Assembly (NCBI GenBank): GCA_020859945.1 | Contig: JAJBVG010000005.1 | Coordinates: 1-50,887, forward strand | DNA from: Clostridiales bacterium | GTDB taxonomy: Bacteria > Bacillota > Clostridia > Oscillospirales > Oscillospiraceae | DNA: 50,887 nucleotides | Direction: 5' to 3' | The notes under the pieces: generated by a model | Seen by the model: the letters and a program-made list of their open reading frames with translations, nothing else | The model's database searches: none | What the model was told of the DNA's origin: nothing | Position numbers and translations under genes: made by a program | Part shown: piece after piece, positions 42,914 to 50,887 of the stretch | Numbering within the stretch: the first letter of the stretch is position 1 | Layout of the letters: each line of letters begins with the position of its first letter

Positions 42914-43675
42914 ATGGAACGAATCACCAGCCGCACGAACCCTCTGCTGGGCCACATTAAAAAACTGCTGAAAGACCGGAGTTATCGCCGGGAGACGGGG
43001 GAGTTCGTCTGCGACGGCGTCAAGCTGCTGGAGGAGGCCCTGCGGTGGGGCGCGGAAATTACCACCCTGATTTGCTCCGAGGGACTGGAGCTGTCCACCC
43101 TGCCCAAAACCGGGCGGCTGGTGCAGGTCCCCGCCGGAGTGATGGCCTCCATCTCCCCCATGAAAGCCCCCCAGGGGGTGCTGTTCACCTGTAAACAACC
43201 CGATTTGACCCCGCCGGAGCGGTTGGACGGGCGGACATATTTGGTGCTGGACGGCCTCCAGGACCCCGGCAACGTGGGGACCATCTGGCGCAGCGCTGAT
43301 GCCTTTGGCGCGGCGGGGCTGCTGCTCACCGGCCACAGCGCCGACCCCTACAGCTGGAAGGCGGTCCGGGCCAGCATGGGGGCGGCGTTTCGTCTGCCCG
43401 CGTGGGAGGTCACGCCAGAGGAACTGCAAACCCTGTGCCGCGCCAGCGACCTGCCCCTGTGGGGCACCGCACTCCAGGCGGACACCGCCGACCTGCGGCA
43501 GCTGGACGGGGGCCGCTGCGCCCTGGCCGTCGGCAGCGAGGGCAGCGGCCTCTCGCCGGAGGTGCTGGCCCTGTGCGATGGGACAGTGAAAATTCCCATG
43601 GAACCCCGCTGTGAATCGCTGAACGCGGCCATGGCCGCCACGGTGGTGCTGTGGGAACGATACCGTTCCAATTAG
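42914..43675 (+). CDS. TrmH/SpoU-family RNA 2'-O-methyltransferase
   Basis: The 253-residue product has an N-terminal substrate-binding domain (~1-100, FVCDGVKLLEEAL) and a SPOUT knot domain with motif 1 LQDPGNVGTIWRSADAFG, motif 2 AVGSEGSGLS and motif 3 IPMEPRCESLNAAMAATVVL. It probably methylates a ribose in rRNA; the exact site cannot be told. The last codon AAT and the TAG stop belong to an ATTGCNN/AATTAGC repeat. Confidence 0.92.
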   Translation: MERITSRTNPLLGHIKKLLKDRSYRRETGEFVCDGVKLLEEALRWGAEITTLICSEGLELSTLPKTGRLVQVPAGVMASISPMKAPQGVLFTCKQPDLTPPERLDGRTYLVLDGLQDPGNVGTIWRSADAFGAAGLLLTGHSADPYSWKAVRASMGAAFRLPAWEVTPEELQTLCRASDLPLWGTALQADTADLRQLDGGRCALAVGSEGSGLSPEVLALCDGTVKIPMEPRCESLNAAMAATVVLWERYRSN

Positions 43676-43734
43676 CAATGTGCAATTTACAATTCGGAAA
43701 ACCCAATCATTACACATTGCTAATTGCACATTTT
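43670..43734. repeat. ATTGCNN heptamer repeat, inverted pair, overlapping a stop codon
   Basis: AATTAGCAATGTGCAATT (43670-43687) and its inverted counterpart (43709-43734) flank a ~20-base spacer. The methyltransferase stop TAG (43673-43675) is inside the left arm. Confidence 0.85.
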
Positions 43735-43787
43735 GCCGATTCACTTAATTCAGAAAAAACGACACGATAAGGAGGAGGCGTCGGCGT

Positions 43788-45038
43788 ATGCTGTCTGTGA
43801 CAAAGTTCTGGGTGTGGCTGTCCACCGTCTGTGAACCAGACATCGCCTGGCGGGTCTACTGCCACTTTGGATCGCCGGAGACAGCGTATTTTGCCGACGC
43901 GGACGAATACCGGGCCGTGGAAGGGCTTTCCTCCAAGCAAATCGCCCAACTGGGGGACAAATCCGCCTCTTCCCAGCGGGTGGAACAAATTCTGGCGGAC
44001 TGTGACCGGTTGGGCGTGCATATTTCCACCTGGCAGGACGCAGATTATCCCGAGCGGCTGCGGAACATCTACACGCCGCCGCTGGTGCTGTACTTTCTGG
44101 GCAAGCCTCTGCGTCTGGAGGAAGAGTGCGCCATTGCAATGGCCGGTTCCCGCCGCTGCTCCGCCTATGGCCGCTCCATGGCGGAGAAGTTTTCCCGGGA
44201 TCTGACCCGGCAGGGCGCGCTGGTGGTGACCGGTATGGCCTCCGGCTGCGATGAGGCGGCGCTCATCGGCGCGATGCAGGCGGGCGGACCGGTGGCCGCG
44301 CTGCTGCCCGGCGGGGTGGACGTGCCCTTTGAGGACAACGCCTACTATCGTCAGCTTTACCGGGACGTGGCCTCCCTGGGCACGCTCATCAGCACCTACC
44401 CGCCAGGGACCGACAACGACCACGCCCACTTCCAGTTCCGCAACCCGGTGCTCACCGGTCTGACTGTGGCCACCCTCTGCATCGAAGCTCCCAGCCGCAG
44501 CGGGGTGCTGCAAGTGGCGGCCTTCGCCCAGGAGCAGCAACGGACGGTGTACACCATCCCCGCCAATCTGACTTCCACCTCAGCGGCAGGCACCAACGCC
44601 CTGCTCTGCAACGGACTGGCTCTGCCGGTGCTGTCGGCGGAGGACCTGCTGCTGCCCTACCGGGATCGATATCCCCGGCTGGCGCCCAAGCCCAGGGCTG
44701 CGGCCCCCAAGCCGGAGAAAACCGCACCCGTCCCTGCGCCGGAGACGGCAAAAAGGACCGATCCCGAGGCGGCGGCTGCCCCGAATCAGCAAAAAAAGGT
44801 TGACAGCGGCGAAAAGTCAGACTATATTGACTTACGGAAAAGCGGTTCGACCTTTACAGACGACGAGCAGGCGGTGCTGCTGGCCCTCCAAGCCAGGGAA
44901 AAGTCCGCCGAGGAGCTGACCGCCGAAACCGGCGTTCCCACCTCCCGTACCCTGGCGGCCCTGACGCTGCTGACCCTGCGGGGCTATGTGGAGGAACTGT
45001 CCGGGGGCCGGTTCAAAACCGAGCTGCGGGTGAAATAG
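43788..45038 (+). CDS. dprA: DNA-processing protein DprA/Smf (divergent)
   Basis: DprA loads RecA on incoming single-stranded DNA in transformation and is widely kept in non-competent bacteria. The 416-residue product has an N-terminal helical/SAM-like part (1-~95), the Rossmann core with AGSRRCSAYG and VTGMASGCDEAAL, and a C-terminal winged-helix domain (~350-416) after a proline/alanine linker. The usual FPxRNRII motif reads FQFRNPVL (residues 215-222), so the second arginine has become proline. ATG follows GGAGGAGG. Neighbour topA is the common partner in Firmicutes. Confidence 0.9.
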   Translation: MLSVTKFWVWLSTVCEPDIAWRVYCHFGSPETAYFADADEYRAVEGLSSKQIAQLGDKSASSQRVEQILADCDRLGVHISTWQDADYPERLRNIYTPPLVLYFLGKPLRLEEECAIAMAGSRRCSAYGRSMAEKFSRDLTRQGALVVTGMASGCDEAALIGAMQAGGPVAALLPGGVDVPFEDNAYYRQLYRDVASLGTLISTYPPGTDNDHAHFQFRNPVLTGLTVATLCIEAPSRSGVLQVAAFAQEQQRTVYTIPANLTSTSAAGTNALLCNGLALPVLSAEDLLLPYRDRYPRLAPKPRAAAPKPEKTAPVPAPETAKRTDPEAAAAPNQQKKVDSGEKSDYIDLRKSGSTFTDDEQAVLLALQAREKSAEELTAETGVPTSRTLAALTLLTLRGYVEELSGGRFKTELRVK

Positions 45039-45086
45039 CCGCCGTCAACCTGTTTCGCACTTCAATTCGTTGGAGGAATCTTCTTT

Positions 45087-47537
45087 ATGGCAAAAACCGA
45101 TCTGGTGATCGTGGAATCACCGGCAAAGGCAAAAACGATTGGCCGATACCTCGGCCCCAACTATACCGTCATCGCCTCTATGGGCCACATCCGGGACTTG
45201 CCAAAAAGCAAGCTAGGGGTGGACATCGAGGCCGACTTCCAGCCCGACTACCAGCCCATCAAGGGCAAAGAGGACATCATCAAGAGCCTGCGCAAGGCCG
45301 CTAAGAACAGCAACCGGGTCTACCTGGCAACCGACCCGGACCGGGAGGGGGAAGCCATCTCCTGGCACCTGAAGGAGCTGCTGGAGCTGCCCGACGACCG
45401 AACCTATCGCGTCACCTTTAACGAGATCACCAAAACCGTGGTCAACGAATCCATCGCCGCGCCCCGGGCCATCGACCAGGACCTGGTGGACGCACAGCAG
45501 GCCCGACGCATTTTGGACCGCATCGTGGGCTATCAGCTGTCCCCCCTGCTGTGGCGGAAAATTCGCCGGGGGCTCTCCGCCGGGCGGGTCCAGTCCGTGG
45601 CCACCCGGCTGGTAGTGGACCGGGAGAACGAGATTCGTGCCTTCGTCCCCCAGGAATACTGGTCCCTGGACGTACGGCTGGAGCGCATCGCCCCCCAAAT
45701 CGGCTCCTTCCTGGCCCACTACCACGGGGAGGGCAAAAAGAAGGCCGAGCTGCCCAACGAGGCGGCGGTGGACGCGATTCTGGCGGACGTGGCGGTGAAA
45801 CCCTTTGTAGTCACCGGCGTGCGCAAAGGGGAGAAGCAGCGCCAGCCCGCGCCCCCCTTCACCACCTCCACCCTCCAGCAGGAGGCCAGCCGCAAGCTGG
45901 GCATGGCCCCCCGGCGCACCATGTCCATCGCCCAACAGCTCTACGAGGGCGTGGACATCGAGGGAGAGGGCGCTGTGGGCCTCATCACCTATATGCGTAC
46001 CGACTCCCTGCGCCTCTCCGTGGAGGCCACCGACAGCGCCCGCTCGTTCATCCGCGCCCGCTACGGTGGGGCCTATGTTCCCGCCAACACCCGGGTCTAC
46101 AAGGCCAAGGCCAACGCCCAGGACGCCCACGAAGCCATCCGCCCCACCAATGTGGAGCTGGCCCCCGACGTGGTGCGCAAGAGCCTGACCTCCGACCAGT
46201 ACAAGCTCTACAAGCTCATTTGGAGCCGGTTCCTGGCCTGCCAGATGTCCAACGCCGTGTTCGACACCGTTTCCATCGACGTGACCAGCGGCACCCACCT
46301 GTTCCGGGCCAGCCACCAGAGCATGAAGTTCTCCGGCTTCACCGCCGTCTATGTGGAGAGCAAGGAGGAGGGCGAGGAGGCCGTGGGGTCTCCGCTGCCC
46401 GACTTGGCCGAGGGCGAGACTGTCCGCAAGACCGCCCAGGACAAGGTCCAGCACTTCACCCAGCCGCCACCCCGGTTCACCGAGGCCACCCTCATCAAAT
46501 TGCTGGAGGAGCGGGGCATTGGACGACCCTCCACCTACGCCCCTACCGTCTCCACCATTCAGGACCGCTACTATGTGGTCAAGGAGGGCCGCGCCCTCCG
46601 CCCCACCCCGCTGGGCGAAGTCGTCACCCAGCTGATGGAGGACAAATTCACCGACATCGTGGACCCCAACTTCACCGCCCGGATGGAAAGCGACCTGGAC
46701 GAGGTGGAGCGGGGCAAGGAGGACTGGAAGGAGCTGCTGCGCCGGTTCTACGCCGGGTTCCACGCCGAGATGGAGCAGGCGGAGAAGGATCTGGACGGGG
46801 AGCGCATCAAGATCCCCGATGAGGTCTCCGACGAGGTCTGTGATGTCTGCGGCAGACAGATGGTCATTAAAATCGGCAGATTTGGCCGGTTCCTGGCCTG
46901 CCCCGGCTACCCGGAGTGTACCTTCACTAAGCCCCTCGTCATCGAAATGCCGGGCAAATGCCCCAAGTGCGGGGGCCGCATCCTGAAAAAGACCAGCCGC
47001 AACGGGTACACCTACTACGGCTGTGAGTACAACCGCTCCCCCAACGATAAGATGGTCTGCAACTTCATGACCTGGGACGTGCCGGTGAAGGAGAACTGCC
47101 CCATCTGCGGCCAAACCATGTTCAAAAAGTCTGGCAGAGGGGCGAATAAGCCCTTCTGCATCAACGAAAAGTGCGAGAACTTCACCCCGGAGGAGTTGCG
47201 CCCCGGCTACCGCAAGCCCAAGGAAAAGACGGAGGACGCCGTCTCCCAGGCGGCGGCGGAGGCGATTGCAGAATCGGACAAGACCGCCGACAAGAAAACG
47301 GCGGCGAAGAAGTCCACAACTGCGAAGAAATCCACAGCCAAGAAACCTGCCGCGAAGAAGGCGACCACCACGAAATCCACCGCGAAGAAGGCCCCGGCGA
47401 AGAAATCCACCGCCCAAAAGGACCCCAACAAGCCCAAGCGGGAGCTGACCGAGGCCCAGCGGGCGGCGCTGGAGCGGGGCCGGGCCATTCAAGCGGCCAA
47501 GCGGGAGGCCGCCAGGCAGCAAAAATCGGAGGAATAA
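45087..47537 (+). CDS. topA: DNA topoisomerase I
   Basis: TopA relaxes negative supercoils by single-strand passage. The 816-residue product has the Toprim domain (VESPAKAKTIGRYL, ATDPDREGEAISWH), the catalytic tyrosine Y302 in TYMRTDS, and three four-cysteine zinc fingers (~584-612, ~625-660, ~670-697). A C-terminal tail of ~85 residues is made of AKKS/AKKP-type repeats rich in lysine and alanine, like histone H1, ending with a basic helix. The tail probably adds nonspecific DNA binding. ATG follows TTGGAGG. Confidence 0.97.
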   Translation: MAKTDLVIVESPAKAKTIGRYLGPNYTVIASMGHIRDLPKSKLGVDIEADFQPDYQPIKGKEDIIKSLRKAAKNSNRVYLATDPDREGEAISWHLKELLELPDDRTYRVTFNEITKTVVNESIAAPRAIDQDLVDAQQARRILDRIVGYQLSPLLWRKIRRGLSAGRVQSVATRLVVDRENEIRAFVPQEYWSLDVRLERIAPQIGSFLAHYHGEGKKKAELPNEAAVDAILADVAVKPFVVTGVRKGEKQRQPAPPFTTSTLQQEASRKLGMAPRRTMSIAQQLYEGVDIEGEGAVGLITYMRTDSLRLSVEATDSARSFIRARYGGAYVPANTRVYKAKANAQDAHEAIRPTNVELAPDVVRKSLTSDQYKLYKLIWSRFLACQMSNAVFDTVSIDVTSGTHLFRASHQSMKFSGFTAVYVESKEEGEEAVGSPLPDLAEGETVRKTAQDKVQHFTQPPPRFTEATLIKLLEERGIGRPSTYAPTVSTIQDRYYVVKEGRALRPTPLGEVVTQLMEDKFTDIVDPNFTARMESDLDEVERGKEDWKELLRRFYAGFHAEMEQAEKDLDGERIKIPDEVSDEVCDVCGRQMVIKIGRFGRFLACPGYPECTFTKPLVIEMPGKCPKCGGRILKKTSRNGYTYYGCEYNRSPNDKMVCNFMTWDVPVKENCPICGQTMFKKSGRGANKPFCINEKCENFTPEELRPGYRKPKEKTEDAVSQAAAEAIAESDKTADKKTAAKKSTTAKKSTAKKPAAKKATTTKSTAKKAPAKKSTAQKDPNKPKRELTEAQRAALERGRAIQAAKREAARQQKSEE

Positions 47538-48839
47538 ATGGAACCTGTCGTCGTCATAGGCGCGGGGCTGGCGGGGTGCGAGGCCGCCTGGCAGCTGGCC
47601 AGGCGGGACGTTCCCGTCACCCTGTACGAGATGAAGCCCCACAAGCAGACCCCCGCCCACAAAAGCCCGGACTTCGCGGAGCTGGTCTGCTCCAACTCCC
47701 TCCGGGCCAACAACGTGGAGAACGCCGTGGGCCTGCTGAAAGAGGAAATGCGCCGCTGCGGGAGCCTTATCATGGCCCAGGCGGACGCCAACGCCGTCCC
47801 CGCCGGGGGCGCGCTGGCGGTGGACCGGTACGCCTTTTCTGAGGCCGTCACCCAGGCCATCCGAAACCACCCCAACATCACGGTGGTGGAGCAGGAGGTC
47901 ACGGAACTGCCCCCGGAGGGGCAGGTGCTGATTGCCAGCGGCCCCCTGACCTCCGACCCGCTGGCGGAGCATCTGGCCCGGCGGTTCCCCCAGCAGAACT
48001 ATCTGCACTTTTTCGACGCAGTGGCCCCGCTGGTGTCCTTCGAGAGCATCGACATGGACAAAGCCTGGTTCGGCAGCCGCTACGACAAGGGCACCGCCGA
48101 CTACATCAACTGCCCCATGAGCCGGGAGGAGTACGACGCTTTCTGGCTGGCCCTGTGCCAGGCGGAGGAGGCCAAGCTCCACGGCTTCGAGGACAAAAAC
48201 GTCTTTGAGGGCTGTATGCCGGTGGAGGTCATGGGCCGCAGGGGACACGATACCCTCTGCTACGGCCCTCTGAAGCCGGTGGGCCTCCCCGACCCCAGGA
48301 CGGGGCAGGAGCCTTACGCCGTGGTGCAGCTGCGCAAGGACAACGCCCAGGGCAGCATTTACAACATGGTGGGCTTTCAGACCCACCTGACCTGGCCGGA
48401 GCAGCGGCGGGTGTTCCGTATGATTCCCGGCCTGGAGAACGCCGAGTTTATCCGTTACGGGGTCATGCACCGCAACACCTATCTGGACTCCCCCCGGCTG
48501 CTGAACCGCTATTATCAGGTGGTGGACGAGCCGCGGCTGACTTTTGCCGGGCAGATGACCGGCGTGGAGGGCTATGTGGAGTCCGCCGCCTCCGGTTTGC
48601 TGGCCGGGACGGAGCTGGCCCATCGGGTGCTGGGACTGCCCCCGGTGGACTTCCCCCAGGAGACGGCGCTGGGCGCGTTGGCCCAGTACGTCAGCACCCC
48701 CTCCGCCGACTTCCAGCCCATGAACGTCAACTTTGGTATCATTCCGCCTTTGGGCCGCCGGGTCCGGGGCGGCAAGCGGGCCAAAAACGCGGAACTGGCC
48801 CGCCGGTCGCTGGAGGCGCTGGACGGGCTGAGCCTGTGA
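47538..48839 (+). CDS. trmFO: tRNA (uracil-54-C5)-methyltransferase TrmFO
   Basis: TrmFO methylates U54 of tRNA using methylene-tetrahydrofolate and FAD. The 433-residue product begins with the FAD-binding [17 protein letters not shown] and has [33 protein letters not shown] and a C-terminal [12 protein letters not shown]. The start codon follows the topA stop with no gap, so the two are translationally coupled; the topA-trmFO pair is common in Firmicutes. Confidence 0.97.
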   Translation: MEPVVVIGAGLAGCEAAWQLARRDVPVTLYEMKPHKQTPAHKSPDFAELVCSNSLRANNVENAVGLLKEEMRRCGSLIMAQADANAVPAGGALAVDRYAFSEAVTQAIRNHPNITVVEQEVTELPPEGQVLIASGPLTSDPLAEHLARRFPQQNYLHFFDAVAPLVSFESIDMDKAWFGSRYDKGTADYINCPMSREEYDAFWLALCQAEEAKLHGFEDKNVFEGCMPVEVMGRRGHDTLCYGPLKPVGLPDPRTGQEPYAVVQLRKDNAQGSIYNMVGFQTHLTWPEQRRVFRMIPGLENAEFIRYGVMHRNTYLDSPRLLNRYYQVVDEPRLTFAGQMTGVEGYVESAASGLLAGTELAHRVLGLPPVDFPQETALGALAQYVSTPSADFQPMNVNFGIIPPLGRRVRGGKRAKNAELARRSLEALDGLSL

Positions 48840-48856
48840 GGGACAGGGAGAAACCC

Positions 48857-48875
48857 CTCCGCCCCTACAGGAGAA
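48857..48875 (+). repeat. GC-rich repeat remnant
   Basis: CTCCGCCCCTACAGGAGAA carries the right-end sequence shared by all copies (CCGCCCCTACAGG). Confidence 0.45.
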
Positions 48876-48965
48876 TGGTGGATTTTTCCGGGCAGAGTTG
48901 TTATAGCTGGTTCAACGAGACAACCAAACGATAGACAGAACAGAGAAAAAAAGGAGGCCTTTTTC

Positions 48966-50024
48966 ATGAATATCATCATCGACGCGATGGGCGGCGACCT
49001 TGCCCCCGCGGAACCCGTCCGGGGCGGACTGAAAGCCCATGAGGAGCTGGGCTGCGAGATCACCTTCGTGGGCCAGGAGGACGCCATCCGCCAGGTGCTG
49101 GAGCAGGACGGCGTCAAGGAACTGCCCCAGGGCGTCAGCATCGTCAACGCCACCCAGGTGGTGGAAATTTGCGACGACCCCTCCACCGCATGGCGCAAAA
49201 AGAAGGACTCCTCCCTGACCGTGGGCCTCAAGCTGCTGCGGGACGACGGGGCGGACGCCTTCATCTCCGCCGGTTCCACCGGCGCCCTTTTGAGCGCGGG
49301 AACGTTGCTGGTCAAGCGCATCCCCGGCATCAAGCGGGCGGCGGTGGCCCCAGTGGTGCCCACCAGCAAGGACAACGCCGTCCTCATCGACGCGGGGGCC
49401 AACGCCGAGTGCACCCCGGAGTACATGCTGCAATTCGCCTACATGGGCAGCTTTTACGCCGAAAAGGTGCTGGGCAAACCCAACCCCAAGGTGGGGCTGC
49501 TGAACATCGGCACCGAACCCAGCAAGGGCAGCGAGCTGTATAAGGAAGTCCACGACCTGCTGCAAAAGGCCGGGGACGCCGGGCGCATCAACTTCGTGGG
49601 CAACGTGGAGCCTACCAACCTGGCCAGCCCCGACGCCTGCGACGTGCTGGTGGCGGACGGCTTTGTGGGCAACATCATGCTCAAGGCCATGGAGGGGACG
49701 GCCAACTTCATTGTGGACGCGCTGAAAGACCTGTTCAAAACCAACTGGAAAACCAAGACAAGCTATCTGTTCCTGCGGGGCAGCATGGGGGGCTTCCGGG
49801 AACGGCTGGACAGCCGCTCCACCGGCGGCACGGCCATGCTGGGCATCCAGAAGCCCGTCTTTAAAGCCCACGGCAACAGCGACGCCTATGCCTTTTTGAA
49901 CGCCGTGCGGCAGGCCAAGCTCTTTGTGGAGGCCGACGTGAACAGCGCCATTGTGGAGAACATCGACCACATGGTCCTCGATACACCGAAACAGACCACC
50001 GGAACGGAAAAGCAAACCACCTGA
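48966..50024 (+). CDS. plsX: Phosphate acyltransferase PlsX
   Basis: PlsX converts acyl-ACP to acyl phosphate for phosphatidic acid synthesis. The 352-residue product has IIIDAMGGDLAP, SAGSTGALLSAGT, NIGTEPSKG and ADGFVGNIMLK and ends with a polar tail (TPKQTTGTEKQTT). The usual acpP gene between plsX and rnc is missing. GGAGG lies upstream. It is followed by rnc after 20 bases. Confidence 0.96.
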   Translation: MNIIIDAMGGDLAPAEPVRGGLKAHEELGCEITFVGQEDAIRQVLEQDGVKELPQGVSIVNATQVVEICDDPSTAWRKKKDSSLTVGLKLLRDDGADAFISAGSTGALLSAGTLLVKRIPGIKRAAVAPVVPTSKDNAVLIDAGANAECTPEYMLQFAYMGSFYAEKVLGKPNPKVGLLNIGTEPSKGSELYKEVHDLLQKAGDAGRINFVGNVEPTNLASPDACDVLVADGFVGNIMLKAMEGTANFIVDALKDLFKTNWKTKTSYLFLRGSMGGFRERLDSRSTGGTAMLGIQKPVFKAHGNSDAYAFLNAVRQAKLFVEADVNSAIVENIDHMVLDTPKQTTGTEKQTT

Positions 50025-50044
50025 ACGAAAAGAAGGGTGAATCC

Positions 50045-50722
50045 ATGAAAACACTGGAAGAAAAGCTGGGTTATCATTTTCGGGATCGCTCCCTGTTGGA
50101 GAACGCCCTGACCCACAGCTCCTACGCCAACGAGCACCACATGGGCAGCATCCACTCCAACGAGCGGCTGGAGTTTTTGGGCGACTCGGTGCTGGGCATG
50201 GTGACGGCGGACAGCCTGTACCACACCTTCCCCAACCTGCCGGAGGGGGAGCTGACCCGGCTGCGGGCCAATCTGGTCTGCGAGGGGAGCCTTGCGATGG
50301 TGGCTCGTCAGTTGGATTTGGGCAGCTACCTCAAGCTGGGCAAGGGCGAGGCCGGCGGCGGCGGCGGACAGCGGCCCTCCATCATCGCGGACGCGGTGGA
50401 GGCGGTGCTGGCGGCGGTGTACCTGGACGGCGGCATCAGCCAGGCCCGGCGCATCGTGCAGCGCTTTATCCTCAGCAACATTGACCAGGTGCAGGAGGCC
50501 AGCCGGGACCACAAGACCTACCTCCAGGAGCTGGTGCAGCGCAAGAGCGGCCAGAGCCTCAGCTACCGGCTCATTGGGGAGTCCGGCCCGGACCACAACA
50601 AAACCTTCACCATGGAGGTGCTGCTGAACGGGGTCAGCGTGGGCTCCGGCAGCGGCAGGAGCAAAAAAGAAGCCGAGCAAATGGCGGCAAAGGCGGCCAT
50701 CGCCCGGTTGGAAGGAAAGTAG
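50045..50722 (+). CDS. rnc: Ribonuclease III
   Basis: RNase III cleaves double-stranded RNA in rRNA maturation. The 225-residue product has the catalytic signature NERLEFLGDSVLG (E43, D47) and the second acidic pair D116/E119 in IIADAVEAVLAAVYLDGG, then a C-terminal dsRNA-binding domain (~155-222, KTYLQELVQRKSG, SKKEAEQMAAKAAI). In many Firmicutes smc and ftsY follow rnc; here they lie ~20 kb upstream. Its TAG stop is the first unit of a TTAGCTN repeat. Confidence 0.97.
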   Translation: MKTLEEKLGYHFRDRSLLENALTHSSYANEHHMGSIHSNERLEFLGDSVLGMVTADSLYHTFPNLPEGELTRLRANLVCEGSLAMVARQLDLGSYLKLGKGEAGGGGGQRPSIIADAVEAVLAAVYLDGGISQARRIVQRFILSNIDQVQEASRDHKTYLQELVQRKSGQSLSYRLIGESGPDHNKTFTMEVLLNGVSVGSGSGRSKKEAEQMAAKAAIARLEGK

Positions 50723-50775
50723 CTTTTAGCTTTTAGCTCTTAGCCATGTGCTGCTGACGAAATACGAAGAGCAAT
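50719..50775. repeat. TTAGCTN heptamer repeat array, copy 3
   Basis: GTAGCTT, TTAGCTT, TTAGCTC, TTAGCCA units, then a spacer like that of copy 2 (ATGTGCTGCTGACGAAATAC) and a degenerate inverted arm (GAAGAGC). It overlaps the rnc stop codon at 50720-50722. Confidence 0.75.
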
Positions 50776-50831
50776 AAAATGACGCATTTAGAGGGGAAAC
50801 GCCGAGGTCTCCCTTTTAAATGCGTCATTTT
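50776..50831. terminator. Terminator after rnc
   Basis: A perfect 15-base stem AAAATGACGCATTTA / TAAATGCGTCATTTT with a further AGGG/CCCT extension inside. It is A/T-flanked on both sides, so it could act in both directions. Confidence 0.75.
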
Positions 50832-50848
50832 CAGGTTCTATAATAAAT

Positions 50849-50873
50849 GTTGGGGTCAGGTAAAGCACCTGGC
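50849..50873. other. Second hairpin at the window end, possible element boundary
   Basis: TTGGGGTCAGGT / ACCTGGCCCCAA forms a 12-base stem with one wobble and a short loop. It may be a terminator, a repeat or the edge of a mobile element cut by the window. Confidence 0.4.
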
Positions 50874-50887
50874 CCCAAATTCATAAA

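Noticed and set aside
23009-43734. Short regular repeats as a CRISPR array
   Set aside because: Units are seven bases with no unique spacers of uniform length, and no cas genes are present.
45213-48623. Very long open frame (1136 codons) on the minus strand opposite topA and trmFO
   Set aside because: Its translation is low-complexity (G, H, L, V, Q-rich) and it mirrors codon bias of the well-supported + strand genes; long antisense frames are expected in GC-rich DNA.

Overview
The window is a GC-rich, gene-dense chromosomal segment, almost all on the + strand, from a Firmicute. RF3, PolC, HisZ with short HisG, Prp with an N-terminally extended L27, KtrAB, RsfS, and the rplU-prp-rpmA-obg and nadD/yqeK-rsfS-leuS orders all point to the class Clostridia. 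GC content and gene content suggest an Oscillospiraceae-like gut bacterium (Flavonifractor/Lawsonibacter/Oscillibacter type); that family placement is inference. No prophage, CRISPR array or complete insertion sequence is visible. Nearly everything is housekeeping, with accessory material in a few intergenic repeats and two AT-rich inserted genes.

Layout: 0.2-1.3 kb, a membrane-anchored Mrr-type nuclease and a 50-residue membrane micro-protein. 1.3-9.4 kb, coaX (divergent), rseP, ispG, polC and a Nudix hydrolase, followed by a MITE-like element with TA flanks. 9.5-15.8 kb, a histidine operon hisZGDHAFIE with a clear promoter and a palindrome at the start site; hisB and hisC are absent, and HisE is a tandem duplication whose second copy has lost metal-ligand residues. 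15.8-17.1 kb, a YczE-like membrane protein and a lipoprotein. 17.2-21.6 kb, prfC, then rplU-prp-rpmA and obgE, with a run of hairpins between rpmA and obgE. 21.7 kb, tRNA-Leu(UAG) on the minus strand. 21.9-30.3 kb, mutY, a COG2509-type FAD protein (minus), an unknown gene, smc and ftsY. 30.5-39.7 kb, rph, rdgB, yhbY, an inserted three-gene cassette (AT-rich membrane protein, Nudix, small membrane protein), a nadD-yqeK fusion, an AT-rich PASTA membrane protein, rsfS and leuS. 39.8-45 kb, a GIY-YIG protein (minus), a structured intergenic region, ktrB, ktrA, a SpoU methyltransferase and dprA. 45.1-50.7 kb, topA, trmFO, plsX and rnc.

Functionally the window joins replication and chromosome upkeep (PolC, Smc, TopA, MutY, DprA), translation and ribosome assembly (L21, L27, Prp, Obg, YhbY, RsfS, RF3, LeuRS, RNase III, RNase PH, TrmFO, SpoU), secretion and envelope (FtsY, RseP, PlsX, PASTA protein), potassium uptake (KtrAB) and histidine, isoprenoid, CoA and NAD synthesis. 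The most unusual signals are three families of short intergenic repeats. Two are tandem heptamers (TTAGCTN and ATTGCNN) arranged as inverted pairs, which at four genes overlap the stop codon itself. The third is a GC-rich palindromic unit. The AT-rich cassette around 32.2-34.7 kb is the best candidate for an undescribed system.
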